Virus record (IMG/VR): IMGVR_UViG_3300042868_006267
Span: 1 to 42,357 of that record
DNA: 42,357 nt
Origin: a virus
Strand: one strand, 5' to 3'
Position 1 is the first letter of the stretch. Every line of letters begins with the position of its first letter. The notes under the pieces are model-generated. The model was not told where the DNA came from. It saw nothing but the letters and a program-made list of their open reading frames with translations, and ran no database searches. The translations under genes and the position numbers were made by a program. Positions 32,611-40,217 of the stretch are shown one piece after another.

Positions 32611-32745
32611 ATGGCAAAAGGAAAAGGTGGAGCTCCAGCTCCTGCAGCAAAGAACACTTCTGGCGAAGGCCGTAATAACGGTAAAGCCGTAAAGAAGCAC
32701 CCTAAAGTATTTGACCCTGTCAAGCGTAGATTAGTTAATAAGTAA
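32611..32745 (+). CDS. Small basic hypothetical protein
   Basis: This 44-residue ORF starts at ATG 32611 with AGGAG seven bases upstream. It is rich in Lys, Gly and Ala with a basic C-terminus (KKHPKVFDPVKRRLVNK). Positive charge suggests nucleic-acid binding. It lies 11 bases after the preceding gene and seven bases before the tRNA, so it may share their transcript. No family recognised. Confidence 0.65.
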   Translation: MAKGKGGAPAPAAKNTSGEGRNNGKAVKKHPKVFDPVKRRLVNK

Positions 32746-32752
32746 CTAGTAA

Positions 32753-32824
32753 TCCTCTCTAGCTCAACGGCAGAGCGTTCGACTGTTAATCGGATGGTTC
32801 GTGGTTCGAATCCACGGAGGGGAG
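32753..32824 (+). tRNA. tRNA-Asn (anticodon GUU)
   Basis: A full cloverleaf of 72 bases: the 7-bp acceptor TCCTCTC/GAGGGGA (one T-G pair), the D arm GCTC/GAGC, and the anticodon arm with loop CTGTTAA and anticodon GTT at 32785-32787. The T arm is CGTGG/CCACG around TTCGAAT. The discriminator is G and no CCA is encoded. It is the only tRNA recognised in the window. Confidence 0.93.
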
Positions 32825-32844
32825 CGGAGACTCAAATCTCCAAG

Positions 32845-32903
32845 AAGCGGGCCCATCAGTAAACGAGCTATTCTCAAAAAATCTGAAACGGGTCCGCTTT
32901 TTA
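32845..32903 (+). terminator. Likely terminator after tRNA
   Basis: AAGCGGGCCC (32845-32854) pairs with GGGTCCGCTT (32890-32899), with one G-T pair, and a T run follows. The loop is long (35 bases). It lies between convergent genes and so could end the tRNA transcript. Confidence 0.7.
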
Positions 32904-32920
32904 TGTTTTATTTTTAACTA

Positions 32921-33550
32921 TTAAATTTCGTGAGCCAGTCTCTGGTGTTCAGGCGGTATGACTGCGTAGTTAGGCTTATACTCTATGCTTGTATCTACAA
33001 CATCAAAGAAGTGGCTAAGAATATTTATTCTAGATCCGCTAGAGACTTTGTTTACTGCATGTCTAGTGTAGAATCCTGGGAAAAACACTAAGGTCCCGGC
33101 AGTTGGTTTTAGCGATATTTTTTGATGTTCAAAAACTAATTCTCCGCCCTCATAGTCATCGTTTAAAAACAAACCCATAACGTATGTCATGCTGTTTAAC
33201 TCTTCTATTGGCTGATCTATTGGCCTATCATCCGTGTGTCCATCTAGATAGGCCCCTTGGTGCATATAGTTAACATGAGATCTGTTTAGCTCGAAAGAGG
33301 TTCCTCGCATTTTATACTTATCAAGAAAAAATTGTTTGCCAAAAGCTACTGCTTCATAGAGCACATGCTCTGGATCAAATTTGTTAAAAGTATCTTTATT
33401 GGAAAAACTCTCTGGTCCGCCTAAGCTTAGGTTGCCATAAAACTCTCTAGGGTCTTCATCCTCGTGAATTAAAAAATACTTTAAAAGGTCTGAACACTGC
33501 TTTTTAGTTATGTAGTTTTCAATAACATAGTATGGCTCTATGGTGTTCAA
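32921..33550 (-). CDS. 2OG-Fe(II) oxygenase, prolyl 4-hydroxylase type (copy 9)
   Basis: This 209-residue protein has iron ligands His105, Asp107 (HTD) and His164, with Arg174 (SGSRINILSHF) for 2-oxoglutarate. LFLNDDYEGGELVF is at 127-140. It is separate from the main operon and convergent with the tRNA gene. The start is TTG at 33550, supported by AGGAG five bases upstream on the minus strand and a TATAAT -10 box at 33580-33585. Compared with copies 1-8 it has a distinct N-terminal half, so it may have a different substrate. It diverges from the carbamoyltransferase gene, with which it may share a regulatory region. Confidence 0.91.
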   Translation of the reverse strand: MNTIEPYYVIENYITKKQCSDLLKYFLIHEDEDPREFYGNLSLGGPESFSNKDTFNKFDPEHVLYEAVAFGKQFFLDKYKMRGTSFELNRSHVNYMHQGAYLDGHTDDRPIDQPIEELNSMTYVMGLFLNDDYEGGELVFEHQKISLKPTAGTLVFFPGFYTRHAVNKVSSGSRINILSHFFDVVDTSIEYKPNYAVIPPEHQRLAHEI

Positions 33551-33638
33551 GTGGGCTCCTATACAAAGATTTAAACATAATTATACCTTAATTTAAAACT
33601 AAAGACTAAGCGCTAGTTTACGGTATTAGTATAGTCTT
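33551..33638. promoter_or_regulatory. Divergent promoters
   Basis: The minus strand carries TATAAT (33580-33585), then a ribosome-binding site AGGAG for copy 9 of the oxygenases. The plus strand carries TAGTAT (33627-33632) followed by six bases and the ATG of the carbamoyltransferase at 33639, without ribosome-binding site (leaderless). Confidence 0.55.
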
Positions 33639-35075
33639 ATGAGAATTTTAGGTATAAATGAGACTACCCATGATGCCTCTGTTTGCGTGCTAGAAGATGA
33701 CAATATACTCTTTGCCGGGCATGCTGAGCGCTACTCAAAAGTGAAAAATGATTGGTTTACTAATCCTGAAATATTAGACGAAGCACTGTCTTATGGTAAG
33801 CCAGATGCAATTGCATATTATGAGCGGCCGCTAATAAAAAAGCTTAGAATTGCAACTAAGGGTGGCTTTGGTGGGGGCAAACCTTTTTATAAAACCTATG
33901 CCCCATTAAAGGGCATTAAGTCCTACAACTTCTCCCATCACTACTCTCATGCGGCCGCTGGGTACTATACTTCTAATTTTAAAGACGCGCTTATTGTAGT
34001 TTTAGATTCTATTGGAGAATTTGATACCGGATCAGTATGGATTGGTAGTGGGTCGAACATAAAATCTCTAAAAAAATTAAAATATCCAATGAGCTTTGGT
34101 CTTTTTTATTCTGCATTTACAGATTTACTAGGGCTTAAAGCTAATGAAGAAGAGTACATAATGATGGGGATGGCAGCTTATGGGGATCCCGAGAGGTACT
34201 GGGAAAAAGTGAATAGCTACTTCCCGATGTCGGGGGTACAAAAGTACAACTTTCATCAAGGTATAACGGACTGGACTGAGCCCATCGGCGATCAGGATCG
34301 CTTTGATGTTGCAGCCGCTGTTCAAAAAGTTTATGAGGCCAGGCTCTGGGAACTTATGTGTATGTGGAAAGCAAGGACTGGAAAAGACAATTTAGTCTTT
34401 ATGGGCGGATGTGCCCTGAATAGTAAAGCTAACACAATGCTTTGGAAAATATTTAAAAATGTTTGGATTATGCCTAATCCTGGTGATTCCGGGTCAGCGT
34501 TAGGTGCAGCTGCAGCTTTATATGGGGATCATGTTAGTTGGAGTGGTCCTTATTTAGGGACAAGTATTGGTGGCTCGTACCCAGCTGAAAAAATAATAAA
34601 CGCTATTATCAAAGATGGAGTAGCTGCAGTGGCAAATGGTAGAGCTGAGTACGGGCCAAGGGCTCTGGGGAATAGGAGTATCTTGGCTGACCCTCGGGAT
34701 CCCGACATAAAGGACAAAGTAAATTTAATAAAGCAACGGGAGTTGTTTAGGCCCTTTGCACCAGTAGTTATGGAAGAGCATGCTAGTGAATGGTTCGATA
34801 TGGACTATGCCTCCCCTTATATGCAATATACCCCTAAATGTTTGAAGCCAGAATTAGTCCCTGCGGTTGTTCATATAGATGGCACGTCTAGGGTACAGAC
34901 AGTTAGTAGGAAGCAAAATCCTGGTCTTTACAGTGTTTTAGAGAAGTGGTACAAGCTTACTGGAGTACCTATTCTCTTAAATACAAGTTTAAATGTAAAA
35001 GGTCAACCTATAATTAATGATAAAGTTGACATAAGCAACTGGGAAAAACACTACAAAAGGAAAATATTATTTTAA
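33639..35075 (+). CDS. O-carbamoyltransferase (NodU/TobZ family)
   Basis: This 478-residue protein carries the family signatures: GINETTHDASVCVLED (5-20), HHYSHAAAGYY (100-110, metal/substrate His), GGCALNSKAN (255-264), EYGPRALGNRSILADPR (336-352) and RPFAPVV (370-376). These enzymes move a carbamoyl group from carbamoyl phosphate to a hydroxyl via carbamoyl-AMP, on antibiotics, sugars or, in some phages, hydroxymethylated cytosines. Both the N-terminal kinase-like domain and the YrdC-like C-terminal part appear present, though it is shorter than TobZ. It is flanked by 2OG oxygenases that create hydroxyls, which fits a hydroxylate-then-carbamoylate pathway. Target not known. Confidence 0.93.
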   Translation: MRILGINETTHDASVCVLEDDNILFAGHAERYSKVKNDWFTNPEILDEALSYGKPDAIAYYERPLIKKLRIATKGGFGGGKPFYKTYAPLKGIKSYNFSHHYSHAAAGYYTSNFKDALIVVLDSIGEFDTGSVWIGSGSNIKSLKKLKYPMSFGLFYSAFTDLLGLKANEEEYIMMGMAAYGDPERYWEKVNSYFPMSGVQKYNFHQGITDWTEPIGDQDRFDVAAAVQKVYEARLWELMCMWKARTGKDNLVFMGGCALNSKANTMLWKIFKNVWIMPNPGDSGSALGAAAALYGDHVSWSGPYLGTSIGGSYPAEKIINAIIKDGVAAVANGRAEYGPRALGNRSILADPRDPDIKDKVNLIKQRELFRPFAPVVMEEHASEWFDMDYASPYMQYTPKCLKPELVPAVVHIDGTSRVQTVSRKQNPGLYSVLEKWYKLTGVPILLNTSLNVKGQPIINDKVDISNWEKHYKRKILF

Positions 35076-35188
35076 TAAAATTTTTGTACTATCTTGAAAA
35101 TTTATACTTAAAAGTTAAACATTTTTTTTGTCCTCCAAAAAAAGACAAAACCAAGTACATTTATTAATATAGCATATAAGATACTCAC
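35076..35188 (+). promoter_or_regulatory. AT-rich gap with weak stem-loop and -10 box
   Basis: TTTTGTC (35126-35132) pairs with GACAAAA (35144-35150), a weak 7-bp stem that could be a terminator for the carbamoyltransferase. TAAGAT (35177-35182) stands six bases before the GTG of the next gene, as in the other leaderless starts in this window. Confidence 0.45.
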
Positions 35189-35719
35189 GTGGAAACAATA
35201 AAACATTACAGCCAAATTTGGGAAGTTCAAGGGTTTCTTTCAAAAGAAGAACTTCTATATTTTAATGAGCTTCCGAGTAAGGTTTTAGAGCTAGACTGGT
35301 TTTCTGTGGACGGGCCGGAGCACTGGAGGGGCAGAGATCTTGTTCTAGAAAAAACTTTAGAACTTGACAATTTAGAAAAAAAAGTTGCTTCTTTGTTTAA
35401 AAATTATGAGCGAATTCATGACATACAAAGCCTTCTTCGTTATAGGTCCGGGGATATGCTGGGAGAGCACAGGGACAATAGCGAAGAGTCGGACTATAAC
35501 AACATATACGGTCTAATAATTTACTTAAATGACGACTACGAGGGCGGGGAAATTTACTATCCAGATGTAAATATTAAGATAAAACCTAAGGCAGGATCTA
35601 TTGTCATTCATGACGCGGGCATCCTTCACGGAGTAAAGCCTGTCGTTGGTACTAAGATAAGATATGTCTTAACTAGTTTTGTTAAAGGTGACAAAACAAC
35701 ATGTTTTTTAGGAGAATGA
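35189..35719 (+). CDS. 2OG-Fe(II) oxygenase, prolyl 4-hydroxylase type (copy 10)
   Basis: At 176 residues this is the shortest copy, close to a minimal catalytic core. Iron ligands are His94, Asp96 (HRD) and His147, with Lys156 or Arg158 (GTKIRYVLTSF) for 2-oxoglutarate. YLNDDYEGGEIYYPD is at 112-126. GTG start at 35189, with no ribosome-binding site and TAAGAT six bases before it. It lies between the carbamoyltransferase and the FkbM methyltransferase, with one base between its stop and the latter's start, so it is surely coupled to the methyltransferase. Confidence 0.91.
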   Translation: METIKHYSQIWEVQGFLSKEELLYFNELPSKVLELDWFSVDGPEHWRGRDLVLEKTLELDNLEKKVASLFKNYERIHDIQSLLRYRSGDMLGEHRDNSEESDYNNIYGLIIYLNDDYEGGEIYYPDVNIKIKPKAGSIVIHDAGILHGVKPVVGTKIRYVLTSFVKGDKTTCFLGE

Positions 35720-35720
35720 A

Positions 35721-36290
35721 ATGCTGTCTGATCAGTTTGTTTTAGATATTTTAGACAATAAAAAGAACGGCTATTATGTGGAGCTAGGTGGGGCTGATCC
35801 GATAGAGGGAAGCAACACTTATAGTCTAGAAACAAAATATGGTTGGAAAGGGGTCTCTTTTGATTGGAACGAAAAACACGCTGAGAATTTTAATCAGCTT
35901 AGAGAGAATCCGTGTCTTGCAGAAAATGCTTTAACTTTTGACCATAGGAAGTACTTTGAAGAGAACAATTTTCCGGAGAGAATAGACTATCTACAAGTTG
36001 ATGTAGACACCGGTTACACAGCGGGTGGTCGTCCAATAAGTAATCCTGCAGCAAACCTACTTGGTTTAATTTCTCTTCCACTAAATTCATATAGGTTTTC
36101 AGTAATTACCTTCGAGCACGATGCTTTAATTCACTTTAAACTGGGGTCTGTTAGGGATGCCGCCCGTGAGATTCTTGATGGCTTGGGCTATTCTCTAGTT
36201 CAACGTCACACTTGGGAAGACTGGTGGGTTGATCCAGAAATATCTCACTATATGACATACAGAAAACATTTTATTGCTTTAGCCCCATAG
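35721..36290 (+). CDS. FkbM-type methyltransferase
   Basis: This 189-residue protein has the FkbM hallmarks: NGYYVELGGADPIEGSNTYSLE (16-37, with the Asp/Gly-rich SAM site), YGWKGVSFDWN (40-50, the residue after strand 2 that contacts SAM) and IDYLQVDVDTG (about 88-98). FkbM enzymes O-methylate small molecules and glycans. The gene starts at ATG 35721 with GGAGAA nine bases upstream, next to oxygenase copy 10. A hydroxyl made by the oxygenase could be methylated by this protein (inference). Rather short for the family (often 230-280). Confidence 0.82.
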   Translation: MLSDQFVLDILDNKKNGYYVELGGADPIEGSNTYSLETKYGWKGVSFDWNEKHAENFNQLRENPCLAENALTFDHRKYFEENNFPERIDYLQVDVDTGYTAGGRPISNPAANLLGLISLPLNSYRFSVITFEHDALIHFKLGSVRDAAREILDGLGYSLVQRHTWEDWWVDPEISHYMTYRKHFIALAP

Positions 36291-36373
36291 CTAGCTAAAA
36301 ACCTGCGCTGGGCCCCCTTTTTACTGTTTTTGTGTTAGGATTTCATTAATAGCACTATACAGGGAGAAATTTA
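36291..36373 (+). promoter_or_regulatory. katG upstream region
   Basis: The first 30 bases hold a GC-rich palindrome (GGGCCCCC near 36310) and a T-run, possibly a terminator. TAGGAT at 36336-36341 or TATACA at 36356-36361 may be the -10 element. AGGGAG (36361-36366) is seven bases before the ATG of katG, so this gene has a normal ribosome-binding site. Confidence 0.45.
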
Positions 36374-38569
36374 ATGACAAGCTATGAAACAAATGATAAT
36401 GAAGCTAAGTGCCCAGTCCCTCATGGGACTGCTGGGGGTGCCAGTAGTTCACGAGGAACTGCAAATAATGATTGGTGGCCTAATCAGCTGTCACTAGAGC
36501 CACTGCTTCACGGTAACCCAAAGTCTGACCCTATGGGCGAGTACTTCGACTATGTCGAAGAATTTAATAACCTAGACCTTGCTGCAGTTAAAGCAGACAT
36601 TGTTGAAGTTATGCATACATCTCAGTCGTGGTGGCCGGCAGACTACGGACATTACGGTCCGCTATTTATTCGCATGGCTTGGCACTCTGCTGGAACCTAC
36701 CGAACTACTGATGGTCGTGGAGGCGGTGGACAGGGTCTACAGAGATTTGCTCCACTCAACTCATGGCCTGACAACGTAAACCTCGATAAGGCTCGTCGTC
36801 TTCTTTGGCCAGTTAAAAAGAAGTACGGACGTTCGATCAGCTGGGCTGACCTAATGATTCTTGCAGGTAACGTTGCGCTAGAGGATATGGGATTCCCTAC
36901 TTTTGGTTTTGCTGGTGGACGTGCAGATGTTTGGGAGCCAGACAACACCTACTGGGGTAACGAAACTGAGTGGCTAGCAAGCAAGCGCTACGACAGTTTA
37001 CGCGAAGCAGAAACTCTAGAAGATCCGCTAGCCGCTGTACAAATGGGTTTGATCTATGTAAACCCAGAAGGTCCGGACGGTAATCCAGATTTCAAGTTAG
37101 CTGCTGCAGATATTAGAACTACTTTTGCTCGTATGGCTATGAACGACGAAGAAACAGTTGCGCTTATTGCTGGTGGTCACGCATTTGGTAAGACTCATGG
37201 CGCTGGTGATCCTTCTCAAGTTGGCGTTGAGCCAGAAGGAGATGACATCTCGAGCGCAGGGCTTGGGTGGAAAAACTCTCAGGGTAAAGGCCACTCGGAA
37301 GATACCATCGGTTCTGGTCTAGAAATAACATGGACTCCTAACCCGACCCGCTGGGATAATGACTACCTACGCCTAATCTACAAGTACGAGTGGGAGATGG
37401 AATTATCTCCCGCAGGTGCAAAGCAGTGGGTACCTATTAATTGCGAAGAATCGGATATGGCACCTCATGCTCACCTTGAAGGCGAAATGGTAGTTCCTAG
37501 GATGGCAACAACTGATTTAGCTCTTCGATTTGGTGACGAGAAGTACGCAGAGATCAGTAAGAAGTTCTTAGATGATTTTGACTACTTTACAGATGCATTT
37601 GCCCGTGCCTGGTTTAAGCTAACCCATCGTGACATGGGACCTGTGTCGCGCTACTTCGGTCCAGAAGTTCCTAAAGAACTATTGATATGGCAAGACCCAA
37701 TTCCAAAGGGTCCTGAAAACACAGCTGAAGGACTGGAAAAAATCACAGAAGCAATTGACGCTTCAGATTTGACAATCACTGAGCTTGTCAAGCTTGCGTG
37801 GGCTTCTGCAAGTTCTTTCCGCAACACCGACAAGCGCGGTGGCGCAAACGGATCTCGCATTCGTCTTGAGCCGCAGATTAGCTGGGAAGTCAATGAGCCA
37901 GATCAAATTAAAGAGACACTAAAGAAATTGGAAGACCTGCGCAGCAGTGTGGGTGTAGATATTTCTATGGCTGATCTGATTGTCTTTGCTGGTAGCTATG
38001 CAGTGAAACTAGCTGTAGATGGAGTAGGCGAAGGACTATACATCGACTACATAGGCGGTCGTGGAGATGCTACCCAGGAATATACTGACGTAGAGTCTTT
38101 CGAGTATCTACGACCGATTGCTGATGGGTTCCGTAACTGGACTCCGGGCAATGAGGAGATTGCAGAGCGTCTACTGATTGATAAGGCAGCGCTTCTTGGG
38201 CTAACTCCAACCGAGATGACAGCTCTTGTTGGCGGCCTACGTGTAATGGGTGTCACGCATGGCGGCTCATCTCATGGTGTTCTCACTGAGCGTGTAGGTG
38301 TACTGTCTACAGACTTTTTTGTCAACTTGCTAAGCAACGACATTGCGTGGGCACCTAAAGCTGGACAGCCTGGCATCTACGGTTCACATGCTTACAAAGA
38401 TGGAGAGCGTAAGTGGACAGCAACTCGTGCAGACTTAGTGTTTGCTTCAAATTCAGTCCTACGTGCTATCGCTGAGGTCTTTGCATCAGATGACGGATTG
38501 CCGCATTTTGTTCAGGCTTTTGCTAGTGCATGGTCAAAGGTTATGAACGCAGACAGGTTTACCATTTAA
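36374..38569 (+). CDS. katG: Catalase-peroxidase KatG
   Basis: This 731-residue bifunctional heme enzyme destroys hydrogen peroxide. The distal side reads FIRMAWHSAGTYR with Arg100, Trp103 and His104. The Met-Tyr-Trp adduct residues are Trp103, Tyr228 (MGLIYVNPEG) and Met254. The proximal heme ligand is His269 (GGHAFGKTHG). Both homologous halves are present and the length is normal (M. tuberculosis KatG is 740). No signal peptide, so it acts in the cytoplasm. Catalase-peroxidase is rare in phages and would be an auxiliary metabolic gene. It lies between a methyltransferase and a glycosyltransferase and has its own ribosome-binding site and terminator. Confidence 0.96.
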   Translation: MTSYETNDNEAKCPVPHGTAGGASSSRGTANNDWWPNQLSLEPLLHGNPKSDPMGEYFDYVEEFNNLDLAAVKADIVEVMHTSQSWWPADYGHYGPLFIRMAWHSAGTYRTTDGRGGGGQGLQRFAPLNSWPDNVNLDKARRLLWPVKKKYGRSISWADLMILAGNVALEDMGFPTFGFAGGRADVWEPDNTYWGNETEWLASKRYDSLREAETLEDPLAAVQMGLIYVNPEGPDGNPDFKLAAADIRTTFARMAMNDEETVALIAGGHAFGKTHGAGDPSQVGVEPEGDDISSAGLGWKNSQGKGHSEDTIGSGLEITWTPNPTRWDNDYLRLIYKYEWEMELSPAGAKQWVPINCEESDMAPHAHLEGEMVVPRMATTDLALRFGDEKYAEISKKFLDDFDYFTDAFARAWFKLTHRDMGPVSRYFGPEVPKELLIWQDPIPKGPENTAEGLEKITEAIDASDLTITELVKLAWASASSFRNTDKRGGANGSRIRLEPQISWEVNEPDQIKETLKKLEDLRSSVGVDISMADLIVFAGSYAVKLAVDGVGEGLYIDYIGGRGDATQEYTDVESFEYLRPIADGFRNWTPGNEEIAERLLIDKAALLGLTPTEMTALVGGLRVMGVTHGGSSHGVLTERVGVLSTDFFVNLLSNDIAWAPKAGQPGIYGSHAYKDGERKWTATRADLVFASNSVLRAIAEVFASDDGLPHFVQAFASAWSKVMNADRFTI

Positions 38570-38583
38570 GTTAATAGAAAGAT

Positions 38584-38612
38584 CCCCCCGTTAAAGCGGG
38601 GGGTTTCTTTTT
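38584..38612 (+). terminator. Rho-independent terminator of katG
   Basis: CCCCCCG (38584-38590) pairs with CGGGGGG (38597-38603) across a six-base loop and is followed by TTTCTTTTT. Confidence 0.93.
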
Positions 38613-38618
38613 ATTCTG

Positions 38619-38630
38619 TATACTCTAGTT
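38619..38630 (+). promoter_or_regulatory. -10 box of leaderless promoter
   Basis: TATACT at 38619-38624 and six bases, then the ATG at 38631. No ribosome-binding site. No clear -35 element, since that position is occupied by the katG terminator. Confidence 0.55.
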
Positions 38631-39251
38631 ATGAAAATTAGCTTAAAATCACTTAAAGTAGCCTACATTAACTTAAAAATGTATCCCAATCGAAATACCA
38701 CTATGGCCAACATGCTCACTCACTATGGGCTTGACTTCATTCGAGTTGAGGGCGTCAACCACAACAAGTTTGACCCAATAGCCTCTGCTCACATCGATGC
38801 CCTTAATACTGGGGCAGATCTTATTCTAGAAGACGACTGTATTCCTTTTAACTATAGGGATACCCTTGAGGTCCCTGACGACGCAGACGTTGTTTTTTTG
38901 GGTGTCTCTACTGGAACCACTCATACCACAAAGCCTAAGTACAAAAAAGTGTCCGAAGAGATTTATAGGCTGTATGACATGACAACTATCCATGCTGTCC
39001 TATATATAACTGAAGCTGGAAGGCAGTGGCTTCGTAATGCCTACGATATGACGGCTAAAGAAAATGTGGGCTTTGATATCTCCACTGCTAGACTAATGTC
39101 CACAATTAACGCCTATGGATTGAATAGCCCGGTGTGGTATCAATTTGATCTTGAAAGCCAAACTAAGTTAACCCTAGATGAGGCCCTATTGAGTGATGAC
39201 TACTTTGGTGGGGGCTACCCGGACTACCCTGCGCCTATTACAGTATTTTAA
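38631..39251 (+). CDS. Glycosyltransferase, GT25-like
   Basis: This 206-residue protein begins with KVAYINLKMYPNRNTTMANMLTHYGLDFIRVEGV (9-42), the usual GT25 start (INL...R...M...L...G..F.R..A). It has LILEDDC (64-70), the DxD-like EDD that binds metal and nucleotide sugar, and IHAVLYITEAGRQWL (about 119-133), the GT25 H/G-A-Y-x-I-S-x-x-G-A-type segment. GT25 includes LOS/LPS transferases of bacteria and the collagen galactosyltransferases of animals, as well as proteins of giant viruses. The target could be the phage's own collagen-like fibres or host surface glycans. Shorter than most GT25 (about 240-260). Confidence 0.72.
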   Translation: MKISLKSLKVAYINLKMYPNRNTTMANMLTHYGLDFIRVEGVNHNKFDPIASAHIDALNTGADLILEDDCIPFNYRDTLEVPDDADVVFLGVSTGTTHTTKPKYKKVSEEIYRLYDMTTIHAVLYITEAGRQWLRNAYDMTAKENVGFDISTARLMSTINAYGLNSPVWYQFDLESQTKLTLDEALLSDDYFGGGYPDYPAPITVF

Positions 39252-39353
39252 AAAGAGTTAGCTATTTAGTAGCTTTTGTTGCGTTAACTTAAAAAGTATG
39301 CTACACTTATAATCTTATTTGAATTATTTAACTTATAGTGCTAATCTGTTCTC
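39252..39353 (+). promoter_or_regulatory. Promoter region of exported-protein gene
   Basis: TATAAT at 39308-39313 with TTAACT (39284-39289) 18 bases upstream is the best sigma70-like promoter in the window. A second option, TAATCT at 39342-39347, stands six bases before the ATG. AGCTA/TAGCT (39260-39274) followed by TTTT is a weak terminator candidate for the GT25-like gene. Confidence 0.55.
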
Positions 39354-40034
39354 ATGATAAAGAGATTTAGTGCTAGAAAAGCTTTTGGGCTGGCTGCCCT
39401 AGCCATCGGGCTTTCTGCTGTCATTGTTGCTCCTGCCTTAGGTGTGCAGAACTCTTTTGTCTTTGTTAGCTCTAATACTTCTGTATCCGAGGATTCTAGC
39501 CCTAAGAATGTAGATAAGTCTTTACCACAGCCTGCAGTAGAAGTAAGTCCGTCTCCTCTAAACCAGTCTGTACCTAGTGATACAGCTGAAACTTCTACGG
39601 CCCCAAGCCCAGCGGCAGTTGTTAAATCTACTCCGACCCCTACAGCTACTTCTACCCCTGCGCCCGTAGCAACAGCTGCCCCCGCTCCGCAAGAGACTTC
39701 AGCGCCTGCTCCTACCCCTACACAGGCTCCAGTAATTCAACAGCTCCCCGCAGCGCCTGTAGTTGGGACAGTAGCCGTATCTCAAGTTACTCCAGGAAGT
39801 GGGATTGGAGAGGCTGTATTACAGTGGTCTTCCATCCCTGGTGCTACAGAGTATCGAATCTTCAAGACTGGAACAATTAGACCTAGCTGGAGACTCTTCT
39901 ACATCTATCCTTCTTCTATAACTAGCATCACTATATTTGATCAGCCGGGCTCTATTGCCATTTATAAAATCATGGCTGTAATCAACTCTCAAGAGACTTT
40001 ATTGGGCGAAGTTACTTATCGACCAACTAACTAA
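39354..40034 (+). CDS. Exported Pro/Thr-rich protein with FN3-like domain
   Basis: This 226-residue protein has a signal peptide: a basic N-terminus (MIKRFSARKAF) and a hydrophobic core (about 12-30) ending APALG. A Pro/Ser/Thr/Ala-rich region follows, about residues 40-135 (many APAP, TPTPT and SPSP), which is likely extended and O-glycosylable. The C-terminal domain (about 138-226) has FN3 features (VLQWSSIPGATEYRIFKTG). The architecture is of actinobacterial cell-surface proteins. In a phage it could be exported to the envelope of the infected cell, for example as a superinfection or adhesion factor. It is upstream of the fibre gene on the same strand. Confidence 0.72.
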   Translation: MIKRFSARKAFGLAALAIGLSAVIVAPALGVQNSFVFVSSNTSVSEDSSPKNVDKSLPQPAVEVSPSPLNQSVPSDTAETSTAPSPAAVVKSTPTPTATSTPAPVATAAPAPQETSAPAPTPTQAPVIQQLPAAPVVGTVAVSQVTPGSGIGEAVLQWSSIPGATEYRIFKTGTIRPSWRLFYIYPSSITSITIFDQPGSIAIYKIMAVINSQETLLGEVTYRPTN

Positions 40035-40217
40035 GGTACTAAATATAGCATATTGGTTGCCAGTGTTTTAAAGGTTAATGTACAAAAGGTACTGTACAAA
40101 AAGTCCGTATAAACTTAATCCTAAGGTTATACAAAACACCCCTTAACTAGCGCTGTTTTAGGTCTGTCATAATATTCTAGGGAGCTCTTCCCGCCCACAT
40201 TTTTAGGATAAAACGCT
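40035..40217 (+). promoter_or_regulatory. Intergenic region with direct repeats
   Basis: This 183-base gap contains the direct repeat TGTACAAAA at 40079-40087 and 40093-40101, 14 bases apart, a possible operator. TAATAT at 40170-40175 or TAGGAT at 40204-40209 are -10 candidates. AGGA at 40205-40208 gives a ribosome-binding site nine bases before the ATG at 40218. No gene is seen in it. Confidence 0.45.

Noticed and set aside
36291-38630. katG as bacterial contamination or assembly chimera
   Set aside because: Flanking genes on both sides are phage-like and base composition looks similar, so I keep it as phage. Read coverage would decide.
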